The position numbers and the translations under genes are program-made. A stretch of DNA of 54,135 nucleotides from Bacillota bacterium. Its GTDB lineage: Bacteria > Bacillota > UBA4882 > UBA8346. A model generated the notes under the pieces. The model did no database searches. It saw nothing but the letters and a program-made list of their open reading frames with translations, and was not told where the DNA came from. The stretch spans positions 1-54,135 of the forward strand of contig JAKPCT010000285.1 in the NCBI GenBank assembly GCA_029553165.1. The letters are read 5' to 3'. This document shows positions 43,005 to 52,264 of this stretch, piece after piece. Every line of letters starts with the position of its first letter. The stretch's first letter is position 1.

Positions 43005-45719
43005 TTATTCCTCCAATTTGACGGGATTCATCGTTCCCCAATCCGAACCGAGTTTCAAATCAACAACTAAGGGGACATTTAATGATACCGCTGATTCCAT
43101 CTCCTGCTTAATGATAGCTGCAAGTGTCGGCCAATTATTCTCCGGAACTTCAAATACCAGTTCGTCATGGACTTGCAATAATAGCCTTCCCAATTCGGGT
43201 CGTTCCTTTAAGTGTTCAAAGATCTTGACCATGGCAATTTTAATGATATCAGCTGCTGTTCCTTGGATTGGTGTATTGCGGGCCATCCGCTCCGCAAATG
43301 AACGAAGTGTAAAATTACGGGAGTGGAGATCCGGCAATTTCCGGATTCGTCCTAACAACGTTCGAGACTCTCCACGTTCCCGTGCCTCTTCAATCAGTTG
43401 ATCAACATACTTTTTTACTTTAGGATATTTGTTAAAATAAGCCTTGATAAATTGATCCGCTTCTTTCCGGGTAATCCCAATATTTTGCGCCAAACCAAAA
43501 CCGCTAATCCCATAAATGATCCCAAAGTTTACCGCCTTGGCCTGATCCCGCATCTCTCGGGTGACTTCCGACAGTGGCACCTCGTAAACAGCCGCTGCGG
43601 TATAACGATGAATATCTTCACCCTTTAAGAAAGCATCAATATAAGCTTCATCTTGTGAAAAATGAGCCATTACCCGCAATTCGATCTGGGAGTAATCAGC
43701 TGCAAGTAACTTGAAACCTTCTTCCGGAATAAATGCCTGCCGGATGACCCGCCCTTCTTCAGTTCGAATTGGTATGTTTTGCAGGTTCGGTTCTGTACTG
43801 CTTAATCTTCCGGTGGTCGTGACCGCCTGGTTAAATGTCGTATGAACCCGGTTGGTTTTGGGGTTAATCAGCCCAATTAAGGAATCAATATAGGTTGACT
43901 GGAGTTTCAAATTTTGCCGGTATTCCAAGATCAACTTGATGATGGGATGGGAAGCGATCAGCCCTTCTAATACATTGGCATCGGTTGAATACCCGGTTTT
44001 AGTTTTTTTCGGAGCCGTCAATCCTAACTTTTCAAATAAGATAACACCCAATTGCTTTGGAGAGCTAATATTAAATGGTTCGCCCGCAAGATCAAAAATT
44101 TCCGCCTCCAGCTCCTGCTGGCGTTTTTTGAGTACAACCCCTAATTCACTTAGGATTTGGGGACTAATCTTAATCCCTTCACACTCCATCTGAAACAAAA
44201 CCTTCAACAGCGGTATTTCCACATCATAATATAATTTATCCAAATTCTGTTCTTTTAACAATTTGGAAAACTCATTAAACAGAAGCTTCATCCCTGCCAA
44301 ACGGGTACCGGCAACCTTCGCAATCAGATCAACTGCATCCACTTTGTCAGGGATCTCAAAGATCGAAAGCCGTGTTCCCTTATCACTCTTAAACTCCGGT
44401 AAGCTTTTCTGGAGATATTTTTCGATTAAACTTTCAAGTTCAAGATCCCCAATTCCGGCATTGAGTAAATAACCCGCAAGCAATGAATCCTCTAGCTTGC
44501 CGTCAATTATAATATTGTTTTGATACGCAATATAAAGCTGTTTCTTCAAATCATGCCCGTATTTGGTAATCGCCTCATCAGCCAATAGCTCCATTAAAAC
44601 CGTTGGCCTCAGGTTGGTTTTTAAATTAAAATACCACTGCCGGTCTTCACAACCAATTGCCAGACCAAGCAAGCTGCTGTTTAATTTGGTAGCTGTATTC
44701 GTAACCAATTGAATGTAGCAATACTTATTTTGGGAGACTAACTCCTTAATCCCGGTTAAAATTGAATCAATGTTATCCGAAGAAACGATCTGGACCTCCG
44801 TTTTCAGCTCTTCATAGCTGGTTACTGCATCAACTTCTTTTCCTGCACCATCATTTTGTTCCAACTTCTTCAGTAAACTCTTGAATTCGTATTTTTTACA
44901 AAAATCAATCAGTTGTTGGTGATCGATCTCAAAATGACGACAGCAATTATCTAAATCCAAATCAATATCTAGATCCACTTTAATCTCTGCTAAATGACGA
45001 CTTAGTAGCGCTTGTTCTTGATATTTGACAAACAGTTCCCGGTCCCGTTCCCTGGCAATTCGATCAATATTGTGGTAGATTCCGTCGATTGACCCGTATT
45101 CGAGCAAATACTTCAAAGCAGTCTTTTCACCGAATCCCGGTATCCCAGGAATATTATCAGAAGCATCTCCCATGATCCCTTTTAAATCGATCAATTGTCG
45201 CGCCGTCAGTTGATAACGTTTCTGGATGTATTCCTCATCAACCCGTTCAACTTCAGTGATCCCTTTCTTGGTATAAAGCACAGTAACATAAGGGCCTACC
45301 AATTGAAACGAATCCCGATCTCCGGTAACAATCTCGACATTTATTTTTTGAGCCGCACCCTTACAAGCAATTGTCCCAATGATATCATCAGCTTCATAAC
45401 CCGCTTGTTCATAGATCGGAATGCGCATAATCTCCAGCAATTGACGGATCAGCGGTAACTGCGTCCTTAAATTGTCGTCCATCTTACTCCGGTTAGCTTT
45501 ATATGCTTGGTAATCCTGATGGCGGAACGTAGGCGCAGCAACATCAAAGGCGGTAATCAGATAATCTGGCTTTGCTTCTTCAAGCAACTTGATCAACATC
45601 ATTGCCATACCATAGACCGCATTAGTTACCTGCCCCTCTTTGGTAGTCAATAACGGCAACGCAAAAAAAGCCCGGTTTGCCAAACTATAGCCATCGATTA
45701 TAATCAATTTTTTGCTCAT
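43005..45719 (-). CDS. polA: DNA polymerase I
   Basis: 904 aa. 5-prime nuclease domain (1-290: LIIIDGYSLANRAFFALPLL, GDASDNIPGIPGFGEKTA), 3-prime exonuclease-like domain (about 295-490), polymerase (500-904) with motif A LAADYSQIELRVMAHFS, motif B KAVNFGIIYGISGFG and motif C LLQVHDELVFEVP. In the middle domain the first exonuclease motif (D-x-E) is not visible (CYIQLVTNTATKL at that place), so proofreading is probably lost, as in Bacillus. GAAGGAG precedes ATG 45719. It leads polA-mutM-coaE-slt. Confidence 0.97.
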   Translation of the reverse strand: MSKKLIIIDGYSLANRAFFALPLLTTKEGQVTNAVYGMAMMLIKLLEEAKPDYLITAFDVAAPTFRHQDYQAYKANRSKMDDNLRTQLPLIRQLLEIMRIPIYEQAGYEADDIIGTIACKGAAQKINVEIVTGDRDSFQLVGPYVTVLYTKKGITEVERVDEEYIQKRYQLTARQLIDLKGIMGDASDNIPGIPGFGEKTALKYLLEYGSIDGIYHNIDRIARERDRELFVKYQEQALLSRHLAEIKVDLDIDLDLDNCCRHFEIDHQQLIDFCKKYEFKSLLKKLEQNDGAGKEVDAVTSYEELKTEVQIVSSDNIDSILTGIKELVSQNKYCYIQLVTNTATKLNSSLLGLAIGCEDRQWYFNLKTNLRPTVLMELLADEAITKYGHDLKKQLYIAYQNNIIIDGKLEDSLLAGYLLNAGIGDLELESLIEKYLQKSLPEFKSDKGTRLSIFEIPDKVDAVDLIAKVAGTRLAGMKLLFNEFSKLLKEQNLDKLYYDVEIPLLKVLFQMECEGIKISPQILSELGVVLKKRQQELEAEIFDLAGEPFNISSPKQLGVILFEKLGLTAPKKTKTGYSTDANVLEGLIASHPIIKLILEYRQNLKLQSTYIDSLIGLINPKTNRVHTTFNQAVTTTGRLSSTEPNLQNIPIRTEEGRVIRQAFIPEEGFKLLAADYSQIELRVMAHFSQDEAYIDAFLKGEDIHRYTAAAVYEVPLSEVTREMRDQAKAVNFGIIYGISGFGLAQNIGITRKEADQFIKAYFNKYPKVKKYVDQLIEEARERGESRTLLGRIRKLPDLHSRNFTLRSFAERMARNTPIQGTAADIIKIAMVKIFEHLKERPELGRLLLQVHDELVFEVPENNWPTLAAIIKQEMESAVSLNVPLVVDLKLGSDWGTMNPVKLEE

Positions 45720-45745
45720 CAGGGAACTCCTTCAAATCATTAGTT

Positions 45746-46684
45746 TTATTTTAGCAAATGATAATGATAAAGGTCAGAGCCAATCAGACCTACTCCAACA
45801 GCATTGTCACTTGACAGTTTAGGATTCGCAAAGAGAAAATCAATCTGATTACGGTTACCGGATTCAAGCAAAGCTTGTCTTATCAATTGATTGGAAGCCA
45901 CTCCACCCACTAACAGAACTTTGTTAATCCCAAACCGTTTAACTGCCAAAGCAGTGACTTCAAACAGACTCTTCCAGATACAATTAATAACTTGCCGCGC
46001 CAGGTCCTGATCCGGAATCTTCCCCACCAGACGTTGCGCTGCAGATTCGGGACCGGAGAAACTTAGGGTCAATTCATTGGTAACTACCGGTAACAATTTT
46101 TTTATATCTTTCGAACCGGTTGCCAGTTTCTCCAAATAAGGTCCTGCCGGAAATGGCGCTCCCAGTGCAACTCCTACCCGGTCAACAAACTGCCCGACTT
46201 GCAGGTCCGATGTACCACCAATCTTTTCAATCCGGTAACCACCCTTACCGGGTGTCACCAACAAAAGTTCCGTTGTACCACCTGAGATATGCCACGCTAA
46301 AAAAGGTACTTCCGGTTGTTGTTGTTCATATAACCCCGCTCTGATATGACCTTCCTGATGGCTGGTTGGAAAAAACGGGACACCAAATAATTTAGCAATT
46401 GATTCTCCAAAAGCAGCTCCCACTTTAAATACCGGCAAGTAAGACCCGTCAACCGGACGCGGAAAACAAGAGGCAGCAACTGCTGAGATTTTGACTCGTT
46501 CCTGAAATCCTTCAAACAACCGCGGTAAATTACTGATATGTTGAAAGATTGCCTCTGATTGTCTTAGCCCTTTCTCACCGGGCTTAACTTCCAAAACTAA
46601 CCGCAAATCTTTATGGATCAAACCATCATCATTAATGATCGCTAATGAAGTTGTATAACAGCTGGTGTCAATTCCGATTATCAT
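45746..46684 (-). CDS. TsaD/Kae1-like protein (peptidase M22 family paralogue)
   Basis: 312 aa ASKHA ATPase fold. IIGIDTSCYTTSLAI phosphate-1 motif, TSHQEGHIRAGL with the H-x3-H metal pair, WHISGGTTELLLV and LLVGGVASN. It resembles tRNA threonylcarbamoyltransferase TsaD but is shorter, and the PRPVDGSYLPVFKVG block is characteristic of a Firmicute paralogue group. It is not next to tsaB, tsaE or rimI. A true tsaD is probably elsewhere in the genome. TAGGAG precedes ATG 46684. The nusB terminator lies just upstream. Confidence 0.8.
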   Translation of the reverse strand: MIIGIDTSCYTTSLAIINDDGLIHKDLRLVLEVKPGEKGLRQSEAIFQHISNLPRLFEGFQERVKISAVAASCFPRPVDGSYLPVFKVGAAFGESIAKLFGVPFFPTSHQEGHIRAGLYEQQQPEVPFLAWHISGGTTELLLVTPGKGGYRIEKIGGTSDLQVGQFVDRVGVALGAPFPAGPYLEKLATGSKDIKKLLPVVTNELTLSFSGPESAAQRLVGKIPDQDLARQVINCIWKSLFEVTALAVKRFGINKVLLVGGVASNQLIRQALLESGNRNQIDFLFANPKLSSDNAVGVGLIGSDLYHYHLLK

Positions 46685-46702
46685 CTTTGAATACTCCTAT
46701 AG

Positions 46703-46727
46703 AAAAAAACAGAGGTTATACCTCCGT
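46703..46727 (-). terminator. Terminator of the accB-nusB unit, overlapping the nusB stop
   Basis: On the minus strand ACGGAGGT pairs with ACCTCTGT (8 bp, one G-U; 46709-46716 and 46720-46727), 3-nt loop, then seven T. The stem covers the last codons of nusB. Confidence 0.8.
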
Positions 46728-47168
46728 TAGTTCTCCGTCTGTGGTAGTAATTACTGCTGGATCGTCTTTCGTTAAGTCTTTATAAATCTGACCTAAGATT
46801 CCATTTACAAACTTTCCAGAGTCTTCATCACCATATTTTTTGGCTAACTCAACCGCTTCGTTAATTGTTACTCCCGGCGGGACATCGTCAACAAATTTAA
46901 GTTCATAAATGGCCATCCTAAGAATATTTCGGTCAGTATTAGCCATTCGTTCTAAGGTCCACTCCTTAGAATATTTGATAATCTCCTGATCAATCTCTTT
47001 GAGGTTTTTGATTGTTCCTTTTACCAGATCCTCAAGAAAGTTTTGTGATTTTTCGGGGAGTCCAACATCCTGAATTGTTCGCGGCAGAACCTCCTGCCAA
47101 GGATTTCTGCCCACATCAGTTTGGAATAAAATTTTAAAAGCTAGATCTCTAGCAAAAGGTCGACTCAT
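46716..47168 (-). CDS. nusB: Transcription antitermination factor NusB
   Basis: 150 aa all-helical RNA-binding protein, with S10 binding boxA RNA in rRNA antitermination. SRPFARDLAFKILFQTDVG is the Arg-rich N-terminal helix, and VTINEAVELAKKYGDEDSGKFVNGIL is covered by two overlapping family motifs. GGTGATTAG precedes ATG 47168. It ends the row accB-accC-asp23-amaP-DUF2273-nusB. Confidence 0.96.
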   Translation of the reverse strand: MSRPFARDLAFKILFQTDVGRNPWQEVLPRTIQDVGLPEKSQNFLEDLVKGTIKNLKEIDQEIIKYSKEWTLERMANTDRNILRMAIYELKFVDDVPPGVTINEAVELAKKYGDEDSGKFVNGILGQIYKDLTKDDPAVITTTDGELTEV

Positions 47169-47187
47169 CTAATCACCTTATTTTGTA

Positions 47188-47415
47188 TTAATTTTTTGGC
47201 GGCAACATTTTACTCAAAATATCCCGAATCGAGTCTTCGCGATCAAATTGTGAACCAAGGTAAAAACCAACAACGACACAGAAAACAAAGACTAATGCCG
47301 CGCCAAATCCTTTAAATACCCATAGTAAACCAGCCAAGAATCCAATAAACCCTCCGCTTAGACGACCTTTGTATTTAGTGAAAACAGGGATTAATTCTTT
47401 AATTAATTCGATCAC
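47188..47415 (-). CDS. DUF2273 small membrane protein
   Basis: 75 aa with two hydrophobic segments (about 22-35 and 38-58: GFIGFLAGLLWVFKGFGAAL). DUF2273 proteins always sit beside Asp23 and AmaP and probably help anchor the Asp23 layer at the membrane. I use GTG 47415 with AGGAG 11 bases before; the frame to GTG 47436 starts ahead of that site. It is tightly spaced with its neighbours. Confidence 0.85.
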   Translation of the reverse strand: MIELIKELIPVFTKYKGRLSGGFIGFLAGLLWVFKGFGAALVFVFCVVVGFYLGSQFDREDSIRDILSKMLPPKN

Positions 47416-47447
47416 TCTAAAATGGTCTCCTTTCACGTTTGATTGGT

Positions 47448-47999
47448 TTATTCAACTCTGGTCCTGGATATTTCCCCAGCCACTTTAGTGACAAAAACTT
47501 GTATTGAGTTTGCTTTGATCCCTACTGTTTCCAGGATATAATCATTAACCTTAGTCCTGATCTCTTCCGAAATTTTGGGGACGCTCAAATCAGGAAAAAC
47601 GGTAATTTCAATAAATACATCCAATAATACATTCAGCTCGTTTTTTCCAGCCCTAATACCCACATGAGCATCTTTAACACCTTTTACCTGTTTGGTTGAA
47701 CGCAACGCCAGACTCTCAATTGCCGAAACGGTGATTTGGACCTCACCAAATTGTGTATCATGGGTAATTGTCGGTTCTTCCCGACGGCGTTGCAAAGCCA
47801 TTGCCAATGAGAGAAATCCTAAAAGTAAAGTAATAAAAGAAATGCTCCAGATCCAAATTAATTCCCGACCAGTTTGAAGGTTATTTAAATAATCAATAAT
47901 AAATCCTGCTTGTCCGATAACAATTAGAAAGAAGACAATACTTACAAAAATTAAGATGACAGCATTAAGAAAACTTACTAAACGGTCTCCAACTTTCAT
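47448..47999 (-). CDS. amaP: Asp23 membrane anchor protein AmaP
   Basis: 183 aa. Two N-terminal membrane helices (about 10-33 and 48-68), then an Asp23-like domain (ITVSAIESLALRSTKQVKGV, DVFIEITVFPDLSVPKISEE). AmaP tethers Asp23 to the membrane in Staphylococcus. It follows asp23 by 18 bp. Confidence 0.9.
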   Translation of the reverse strand: MKVGDRLVSFLNAVILIFVSIVFFLIVIGQAGFIIDYLNNLQTGRELIWIWSISFITLLLGFLSLAMALQRRREEPTITHDTQFGEVQITVSAIESLALRSTKQVKGVKDAHVGIRAGKNELNVLLDVFIEITVFPDLSVPKISEEIRTKVNDYILETVGIKANSIQVFVTKVAGEISRTRVE

Positions 48000-48017
48000 G
48001 AAGATCTTTCCCTTCCT

Positions 48018-48401
48018 TTACTTTACTTTTGGCTCGGTCGTTTCATCAGACTTAAATTCTACACCTTGAATATTAACATTAACTTCAATAACTTCAAGCC
48101 CGGTCATGCTTTCAACAGCTTTCTTCACGTTTTCCTGGATTAAATAAGCTGTATCCGGAATGCGATAACCATATTCTATAACTACATAAAGGTCGATTGC
48201 GGCTTGTTTTTCACCGACTTCAACCTTAACCCCTTTGGTGAAATTTTTCTTCTTGAGCAGTTCGGTAATACCATCGACTACACCGCCACTCATTCCAGCT
48301 ACACCCTTAACTTCAGTAGCTGCCAACCCGGCAATGATACTGACTACTTCATTGGCAATCCGTATACTTCCGGAATCATACTTCTCGATCGGCTCGATCA
48401 T
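48018..48401 (-). CDS. Asp23/Gls24 family envelope stress protein
   Basis: 127 aa. The Asp23 domain shows IRIANEVVSIIAGLAATEVK and GVKVEVGEKQAAIDLYVVIE, and ends in MTGLEVIEVNVNIQGVEF. It is a membrane-proximal envelope protein that works with AmaP. ATG 48401 follows GGAGGTG; a TTG lies one codon earlier. Position between accC and amaP is standard for Firmicutes. Confidence 0.93.
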   Translation of the reverse strand: MIEPIEKYDSGSIRIANEVVSIIAGLAATEVKGVAGMSGGVVDGITELLKKKNFTKGVKVEVGEKQAAIDLYVVIEYGYRIPDTAYLIQENVKKAVESMTGLEVIEVNVNIQGVEFKSDETTEPKVK

Positions 48402-48434
48402 CAAGACACCTCCAAAACTTTTCTTAACAACATT

Positions 48435-49808
48435 TTAATCGGAGTCACTCTCGGATATACCTTCTGGAGGAAAAATTCTTGTTTCAATAAAGTTGGTGTA
48501 AACGTCACCTGCTCTAAAATATTGATTGTTAAGTACAATTTTATGAAAAGGGATGGTTGTTTTGACACCCTCGATCTCAAATTCATCAAGCGCCCGGAGC
48601 ATCCTGGCAATTGCCGCTTCCCGATTCTCATCCCAGACGATCAATTTGGCGATCATCGAATCGTAGTGTGGCGGAATTGCATATCCCTGGTAGGCAGAGC
48701 TGTCAACCCTGACTCCCGGACCGCTCGGAATATGATAAAGTGAGATTTGTCCCGGAGAAGGCATAAAGTTCTTCTCAGGATCTTCGGCGTTGATGCGACA
48801 CTCAATTGAATGTCCCCTGACTTCAATGTTTGACTGCTTTAACTTTAACTTTAATCCGGCAGCAATCTTAATCTGCTCTTTGATTAGATCAACACCGGTG
48901 ACCATCTCGGTAACAGGATGTTCAACCTGGATCCGGGTGTTCATCTCCATAAAGTAAAATTGACCGTCTTTATCAAGCAGGAACTCTACTGTTCCGGCAT
49001 TGGCATAACCGACTGATTTAGCGCCTTTAAGCGCGGCTTCGCCCATTTTACGGCGGAGTTCCGGTGTGACCGCCGGTGAAGGAGCTTCCTCAATTACTTT
49101 TTGGCGCCGACGCTGAATCGAACAGTCACGTTCACCTAAATATACACCATTGCCATATTCATCTAACAGCAGCTGAATCTCAATATGTTTTGGCTCTTCA
49201 ATGAACTTCTCCATATAAAGCTCCGGATTGCCAAAAGCAGCCTCTGCTTCACTTTGAGCAGTCCGATAAGCATTGAGCAGTTCTTCTTCATTATAGACAA
49301 CCCTGATACCACGGCCGCCGCCACCGGCAGAAGCCTTAATGATTACCGGGTATCCAATCTCTTTAGCCAACTCAATTGCTTGATCTTCATCTTCGAGAGC
49401 CCCATCCGATCCCGGTACTACCGGAACTCCGGCATTTTTCATCGTCTGTTTGGCGATGGCCTTATCACCCATCTTTTCAATCGCTTCAGCCGAAGGTCCA
49501 ATGAACTTAATCTTATGGGTCTCACAGATCTCTGCAAAACGGGCATTCTCAGCTAAAAATCCATATCCCGGATGAATCGCATCAACCCCGGCAATTGTTG
49601 CTGCACTAATAATATTAGGAATATTCAAATAGCTGCGATTTCCGGCAGCCGGTCCAACGCAAAAGGCTTCATCAGCATAGTGGGCATGAAGTGAATTGCG
49701 ATCTGCTTCTGAATAGATCGCCACGGTCTTAATACCCATTTCTTTGCACGCACGAATGATCCGAAGCGCTATTTCGCCCCGGTTGGCAATCAGTATTTTT
49801 TTAAACAT
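48435..49808 (-). CDS. accC: Biotin carboxylase subunit of acetyl-CoA carboxylase
   Basis: 457 aa ATP-grasp enzyme that carboxylates biotin on Acc[21 protein letters not shown] at the start, ATP loop [13 protein letters not shown], and [20 protein letters not shown] are all intact. Normal length. GGAGGTG precedes ATG 49808 and it follows accB by 32 bp. Fatty-acid synthesis initiates with this complex. Confidence 0.97.
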   Translation of the reverse strand: MFKKILIANRGEIALRIIRACKEMGIKTVAIYSEADRNSLHAHYADEAFCVGPAAGNRSYLNIPNIISAATIAGVDAIHPGYGFLAENARFAEICETHKIKFIGPSAEAIEKMGDKAIAKQTMKNAGVPVVPGSDGALEDEDQAIELAKEIGYPVIIKASAGGGGRGIRVVYNEEELLNAYRTAQSEAEAAFGNPELYMEKFIEEPKHIEIQLLLDEYGNGVYLGERDCSIQRRRQKVIEEAPSPAVTPELRRKMGEAALKGAKSVGYANAGTVEFLLDKDGQFYFMEMNTRIQVEHPVTEMVTGVDLIKEQIKIAAGLKLKLKQSNIEVRGHSIECRINAEDPEKNFMPSPGQISLYHIPSGPGVRVDSSAYQGYAIPPHYDSMIAKLIVWDENREAAIARMLRALDEFEIEGVKTTIPFHKIVLNNQYFRAGDVYTNFIETRIFPPEGISESDSD

Positions 49809-49840
49809 TAAATAAGCACACCTCCACAGTTGAGTTTAGA

Positions 49841-50332
49841 TCAGGTCTTTTCCAAAATAAACAGTGGTTGTCCAAACTCAACCGGTTGTGCATTCTCTAC
49901 TAATATATCAACTATTTTACCACGCCATTCACTTTCAATTTCGTTCATTAATTTCATTGCTTCGATAATGCACACAACTTGACCGACTTCAATCACTTGT
50001 CCAACTTGGACATAAGGATCTGATTCCGGACTAGGCGCCGCATAGAAGGTTCCTACCATCGGAGCAGGAATATAGACTTGATTCGGCCCTAATCCTTCAT
50101 TCTTCTCCTCTGCTACCTGCGGTGGCGCCTGATAGTTAACCTGAGCCGCAGGCATCGCTATTGGCGCTACGGCTGGTACTGTAGCGACCGGAACATGGTT
50201 TGTTGAAATATGACTAATAACATCATTTCCTTTTTTTATAATCAGTTTACTACCTTCACTTTCATAATTGAACTCGACAATATCTGTTCCATCCAGCATT
50301 CTGATTAATTCTTTAACTTCCTTAATATTCAT
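49841..50332 (-). CDS. accB: Biotin carboxyl carrier protein of acetyl-CoA carboxylase
   Basis: 163 aa. N-terminal helices (1-40), a Pro/Ala linker (45-80), then the biotinyl domain with EAMKLMNEIE; the biotinylated lysine is about K127. AAGGAGG precedes ATG 50332. It is the first gene after spoIIIAH and has its own promoter with a palindrome over the -35. Confidence 0.97.
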   Translation of the reverse strand: MNIKEVKELIRMLDGTDIVEFNYESEGSKLIIKKGNDVISHISTNHVPVATVPAVAPIAMPAAQVNYQAPPQVAEEKNEGLGPNQVYIPAPMVGTFYAAPSPESDPYVQVGQVIEVGQVVCIIEAMKLMNEIESEWRGKIVDILVENAQPVEFGQPLFILEKT

Positions 50333-50412
50333 CTAAGTCCTCCTTCTGAGGGTTGGCAAAAATAATAAGAATATTTATTCACCAGTGAGGAAAGATTTCC
50401 TTCTTTTTATTA

Positions 50413-50443
50413 ATTTTATCCTTGCATGTAGTCAATATGCAAG
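50413..50443 (-). promoter_or_regulatory. accB promoter with overlapping inverted repeat
   Basis: On the minus strand TTGCAT (50442-50437) and TAAAAT (50418-50413) are 18 bp apart. An inverted repeat CTTGCAT-n9-ATGCAAG (50421-50443) covers the -35 and most of the spacer, where a repressor could block RNA polymerase. It does not look like the FapR box. Confidence 0.5.
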
Positions 50444-50475
50444 ATCCTAACGCTTAAATAGGTGGTTTGTTGCTT

Positions 50476-50507
50476 AATGTTTACACAATGTTTAACTTAT
50501 TTTACAC
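50476..50507. repeat. Phased direct repeats upstream of accB
   Basis: AATGTTTA occurs at 50476-50483 and 50487-50494, 11 bp apart. TTTACAC occurs at 50480-50486 and 50501-50507, 21 bp apart. Spacings of one and two helical turns suggest a regulator site, though the region is AT-rich. Confidence 0.3.
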
Positions 50508-50544
50508 TTCTAAAATTTGATTTACTCAATTATTTATTATTTTT

Positions 50545-51081
50545 TTAGCGTTGATAATTTTCAACAATTTGAATCTGGTCCAAGCTATAGCCGGTAACCT
50601 CTGCAGCAACCTGCCCAATCACCCTGACTTGTTCCATTTGAAGTTTTTGAGGTAAAACGATTGTAACCAATTTACGGCTAATATTTACCAACACATCTTG
50701 ATAACCGTTGGCTTTCAGCAGACTTTCCAATTCAGTCTCCTTTGAAGTTGCCAGTGTCAACCGCCACAGTTCCTGTTCCGCTTCTTTACGGACTTGATCC
50801 GATAGACCAACTCTTTCCAGTAATTCCTGGATTCGCGCCATCTCTTGACTTCGCTCCCGATCTCTTGTTAATTTAATCTCCAGTAAACTATCTTGCTCGT
50901 CATAATCAGAATTAACCTTTAAAACAACAGATTTACTGCTTGGTTGAGGAACAACCGGCTTTTCTTGATTGAGGGCGCCGATATAGCGATAACCAAGATA
51001 AAACAAAGTCGTTCCAATCATTATTAAGATAAATAACAAATAGGTTTGCGAGTTACTAAGATCAATCTTTTTAAAATTCAT
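50545..51081 (-). CDS. spoIIIAH: Stage III sporulation protein AH
   Basis: 178 aa. One N-terminal membrane helix (about 13-32), then a long helical segment (RDRERSQEMARIQELLER) and a C-terminal YscJ/FliF-like ring domain. SpoIIIAH in the mother cell pairs with SpoIIQ in the forespore to form the feeding-tube channel. GGAAGAG precedes ATG 51081. It ends the spoIIIA operon. Confidence 0.93.
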   Translation of the reverse strand: MNFKKIDLSNSQTYLLFILIMIGTTLFYLGYRYIGALNQEKPVVPQPSSKSVVLKVNSDYDEQDSLLEIKLTRDRERSQEMARIQELLERVGLSDQVRKEAEQELWRLTLATSKETELESLLKANGYQDVLVNISRKLVTIVLPQKLQMEQVRVIGQVAAEVTGYSLDQIQIVENYQR

Positions 51082-51084
51082 TTT

Positions 51085-51711
51085 TCACTCTTCCTTTCTG
51101 ATCTCTCCAGCTAATACTAAAACCCGGTGCATTGGCAGATTCAAACTGGTAACTACGGTTTGGGTCAAACGCTGTTTGATCCGGGGATCACGGGCACCGG
51201 TTGCAACAACAACGACTCCTTCAACCTCCGGAGCCAGTTCTTCTCTTAACACCGGACTATCTTTGCCATCTCTGCTTTTGGCAAATACCAGTTCATCACT
51301 GCTGCTCTCTTCAGTGTTAATCTCATTTTGTTGCTGCGCAACCCGTTTATTGCTTCGTGATTGCCGTTCCCAAATGTAGCGGTTCCCCGATTTTAGATTT
51401 ACGTCCACCCTTACCTCACCAGCCCCGGCAATGTTTCGCAGCACTCTCTCCAGCTCCCGCTCCAACCGTTGTTCAGTTTCATAAATCTCTTTGGTAGTCT
51501 TGTTATTAACATCTACTGCTTCTAAATCTCTATTTACCGGCGGATTGGCCGGCACACCAATCAAGTTACCTCTTTGATGTTCACCGCTACCGCTAAAAAG
51601 CAATAACAAACCAATTCCGGCTAAAATGATTACTACCCATAACGAACTTGACTTCGCTGCCAAATTTTTGATAATTTGCTTTAGATCCAGCTTATTTGGT
51701 CCATCATTCAT
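51085..51711 (-). CDS. spoIIIAG: Stage III sporulation protein AG
   Basis: 208 aa. One membrane helix (about 21-41) and a ring-building domain with AGAGEVRVDVNLKSGN, then EVEGVVVVATGARDPRIKQR near the C-terminus. It forms the large ring of the channel in the mother-cell membrane. It overlaps spoIIIAF by 8 bp and lies 3 bp before spoIIIAH. Confidence 0.94.
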   Translation of the reverse strand: MNDGPNKLDLKQIIKNLAAKSSSLWVVIILAGIGLLLLFSGSGEHQRGNLIGVPANPPVNRDLEAVDVNNKTTKEIYETEQRLERELERVLRNIAGAGEVRVDVNLKSGNRYIWERQSRSNKRVAQQQNEINTEESSSDELVFAKSRDGKDSPVLREELAPEVEGVVVVATGARDPRIKQRLTQTVVTSLNLPMHRVLVLAGEIRKEE

Positions 51712-52264
51712 TCCAATTCACCTCAATTTGTTCCGGAGTTATATTTAGATCACTAACCACGGCGATCATTTTACAGATCTCTTGCCTGATTTTAGCCTGA
51801 AAAGCCGGAGTTAATTGCTGTTCATTTTTTGATTTCACTGTAATCACCATCCTCTCCAGTTGCCCGTTTTTCTGTTCCAATTTAAGTTGTTCTAACTCAA
51901 CCTCATCAATTAGGGTGATTATCTTTTTAATCTTGGTTTCCAATCCTTGAAAATTCTTGGCAACAAACACCGACTCCCATCGTCCCCGGAGCTTTTCCCC
52001 CTCTGTAATCAACCTGTCAGTTACCGGTGTTGGCGTCACTTCAATTTCAGGAGCGGACAAAGTCGCTACCGTTATCAGGTCAATCGGAATATTAAACAGT
52101 TGGGTCAATGGTTGCATTAAGAACATGATCACTATTAAACCAAGCACCAATCTGGTAACTCCTTTTAAACTGTTGTTTGGCAACAGCAGCTCCAGAAAAC
52201 CTGCAACAATTATTAAACTGATTATTCTTTTTAACCAATCTGCAATCTGCACCATTTGTTTCAC
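51704..52264 (-). CDS. spoIIIAF: Stage III sporulation protein AF
   Basis: 186 aa, two N-terminal membrane helices (about 12-28 and 36-58) and a C-terminal domain resembling a ring-forming fold (VISDLN-type end with EVNWNE). The start is GTG 52264, which overlaps spoIIIAE by 4 bp; ATG three codons on has GGTGAAAC upstream. Essential for sigma-G activation in Bacillus. Confidence 0.92.
   Translation of the reverse strand: MKQMVQIADWLKRIISLIIVAGFLELLLPNNSLKGVTRLVLGLIVIMFLMQPLTQLFNIPIDLITVATLSAPEIEVTPTPVTDRLITEGEKLRGRWESVFVAKNFQGLETKIKKIITLIDEVELEQLKLEQKNGQLERMVITVKSKNEQQLTPAFQAKIRQEICKMIAVVSDLNITPEQIEVNWNE

Noticed and set aside
48204..48743. 179-aa plus-strand ORF
   Set aside because: It is antisense to asp23 and accC, both clear genes.
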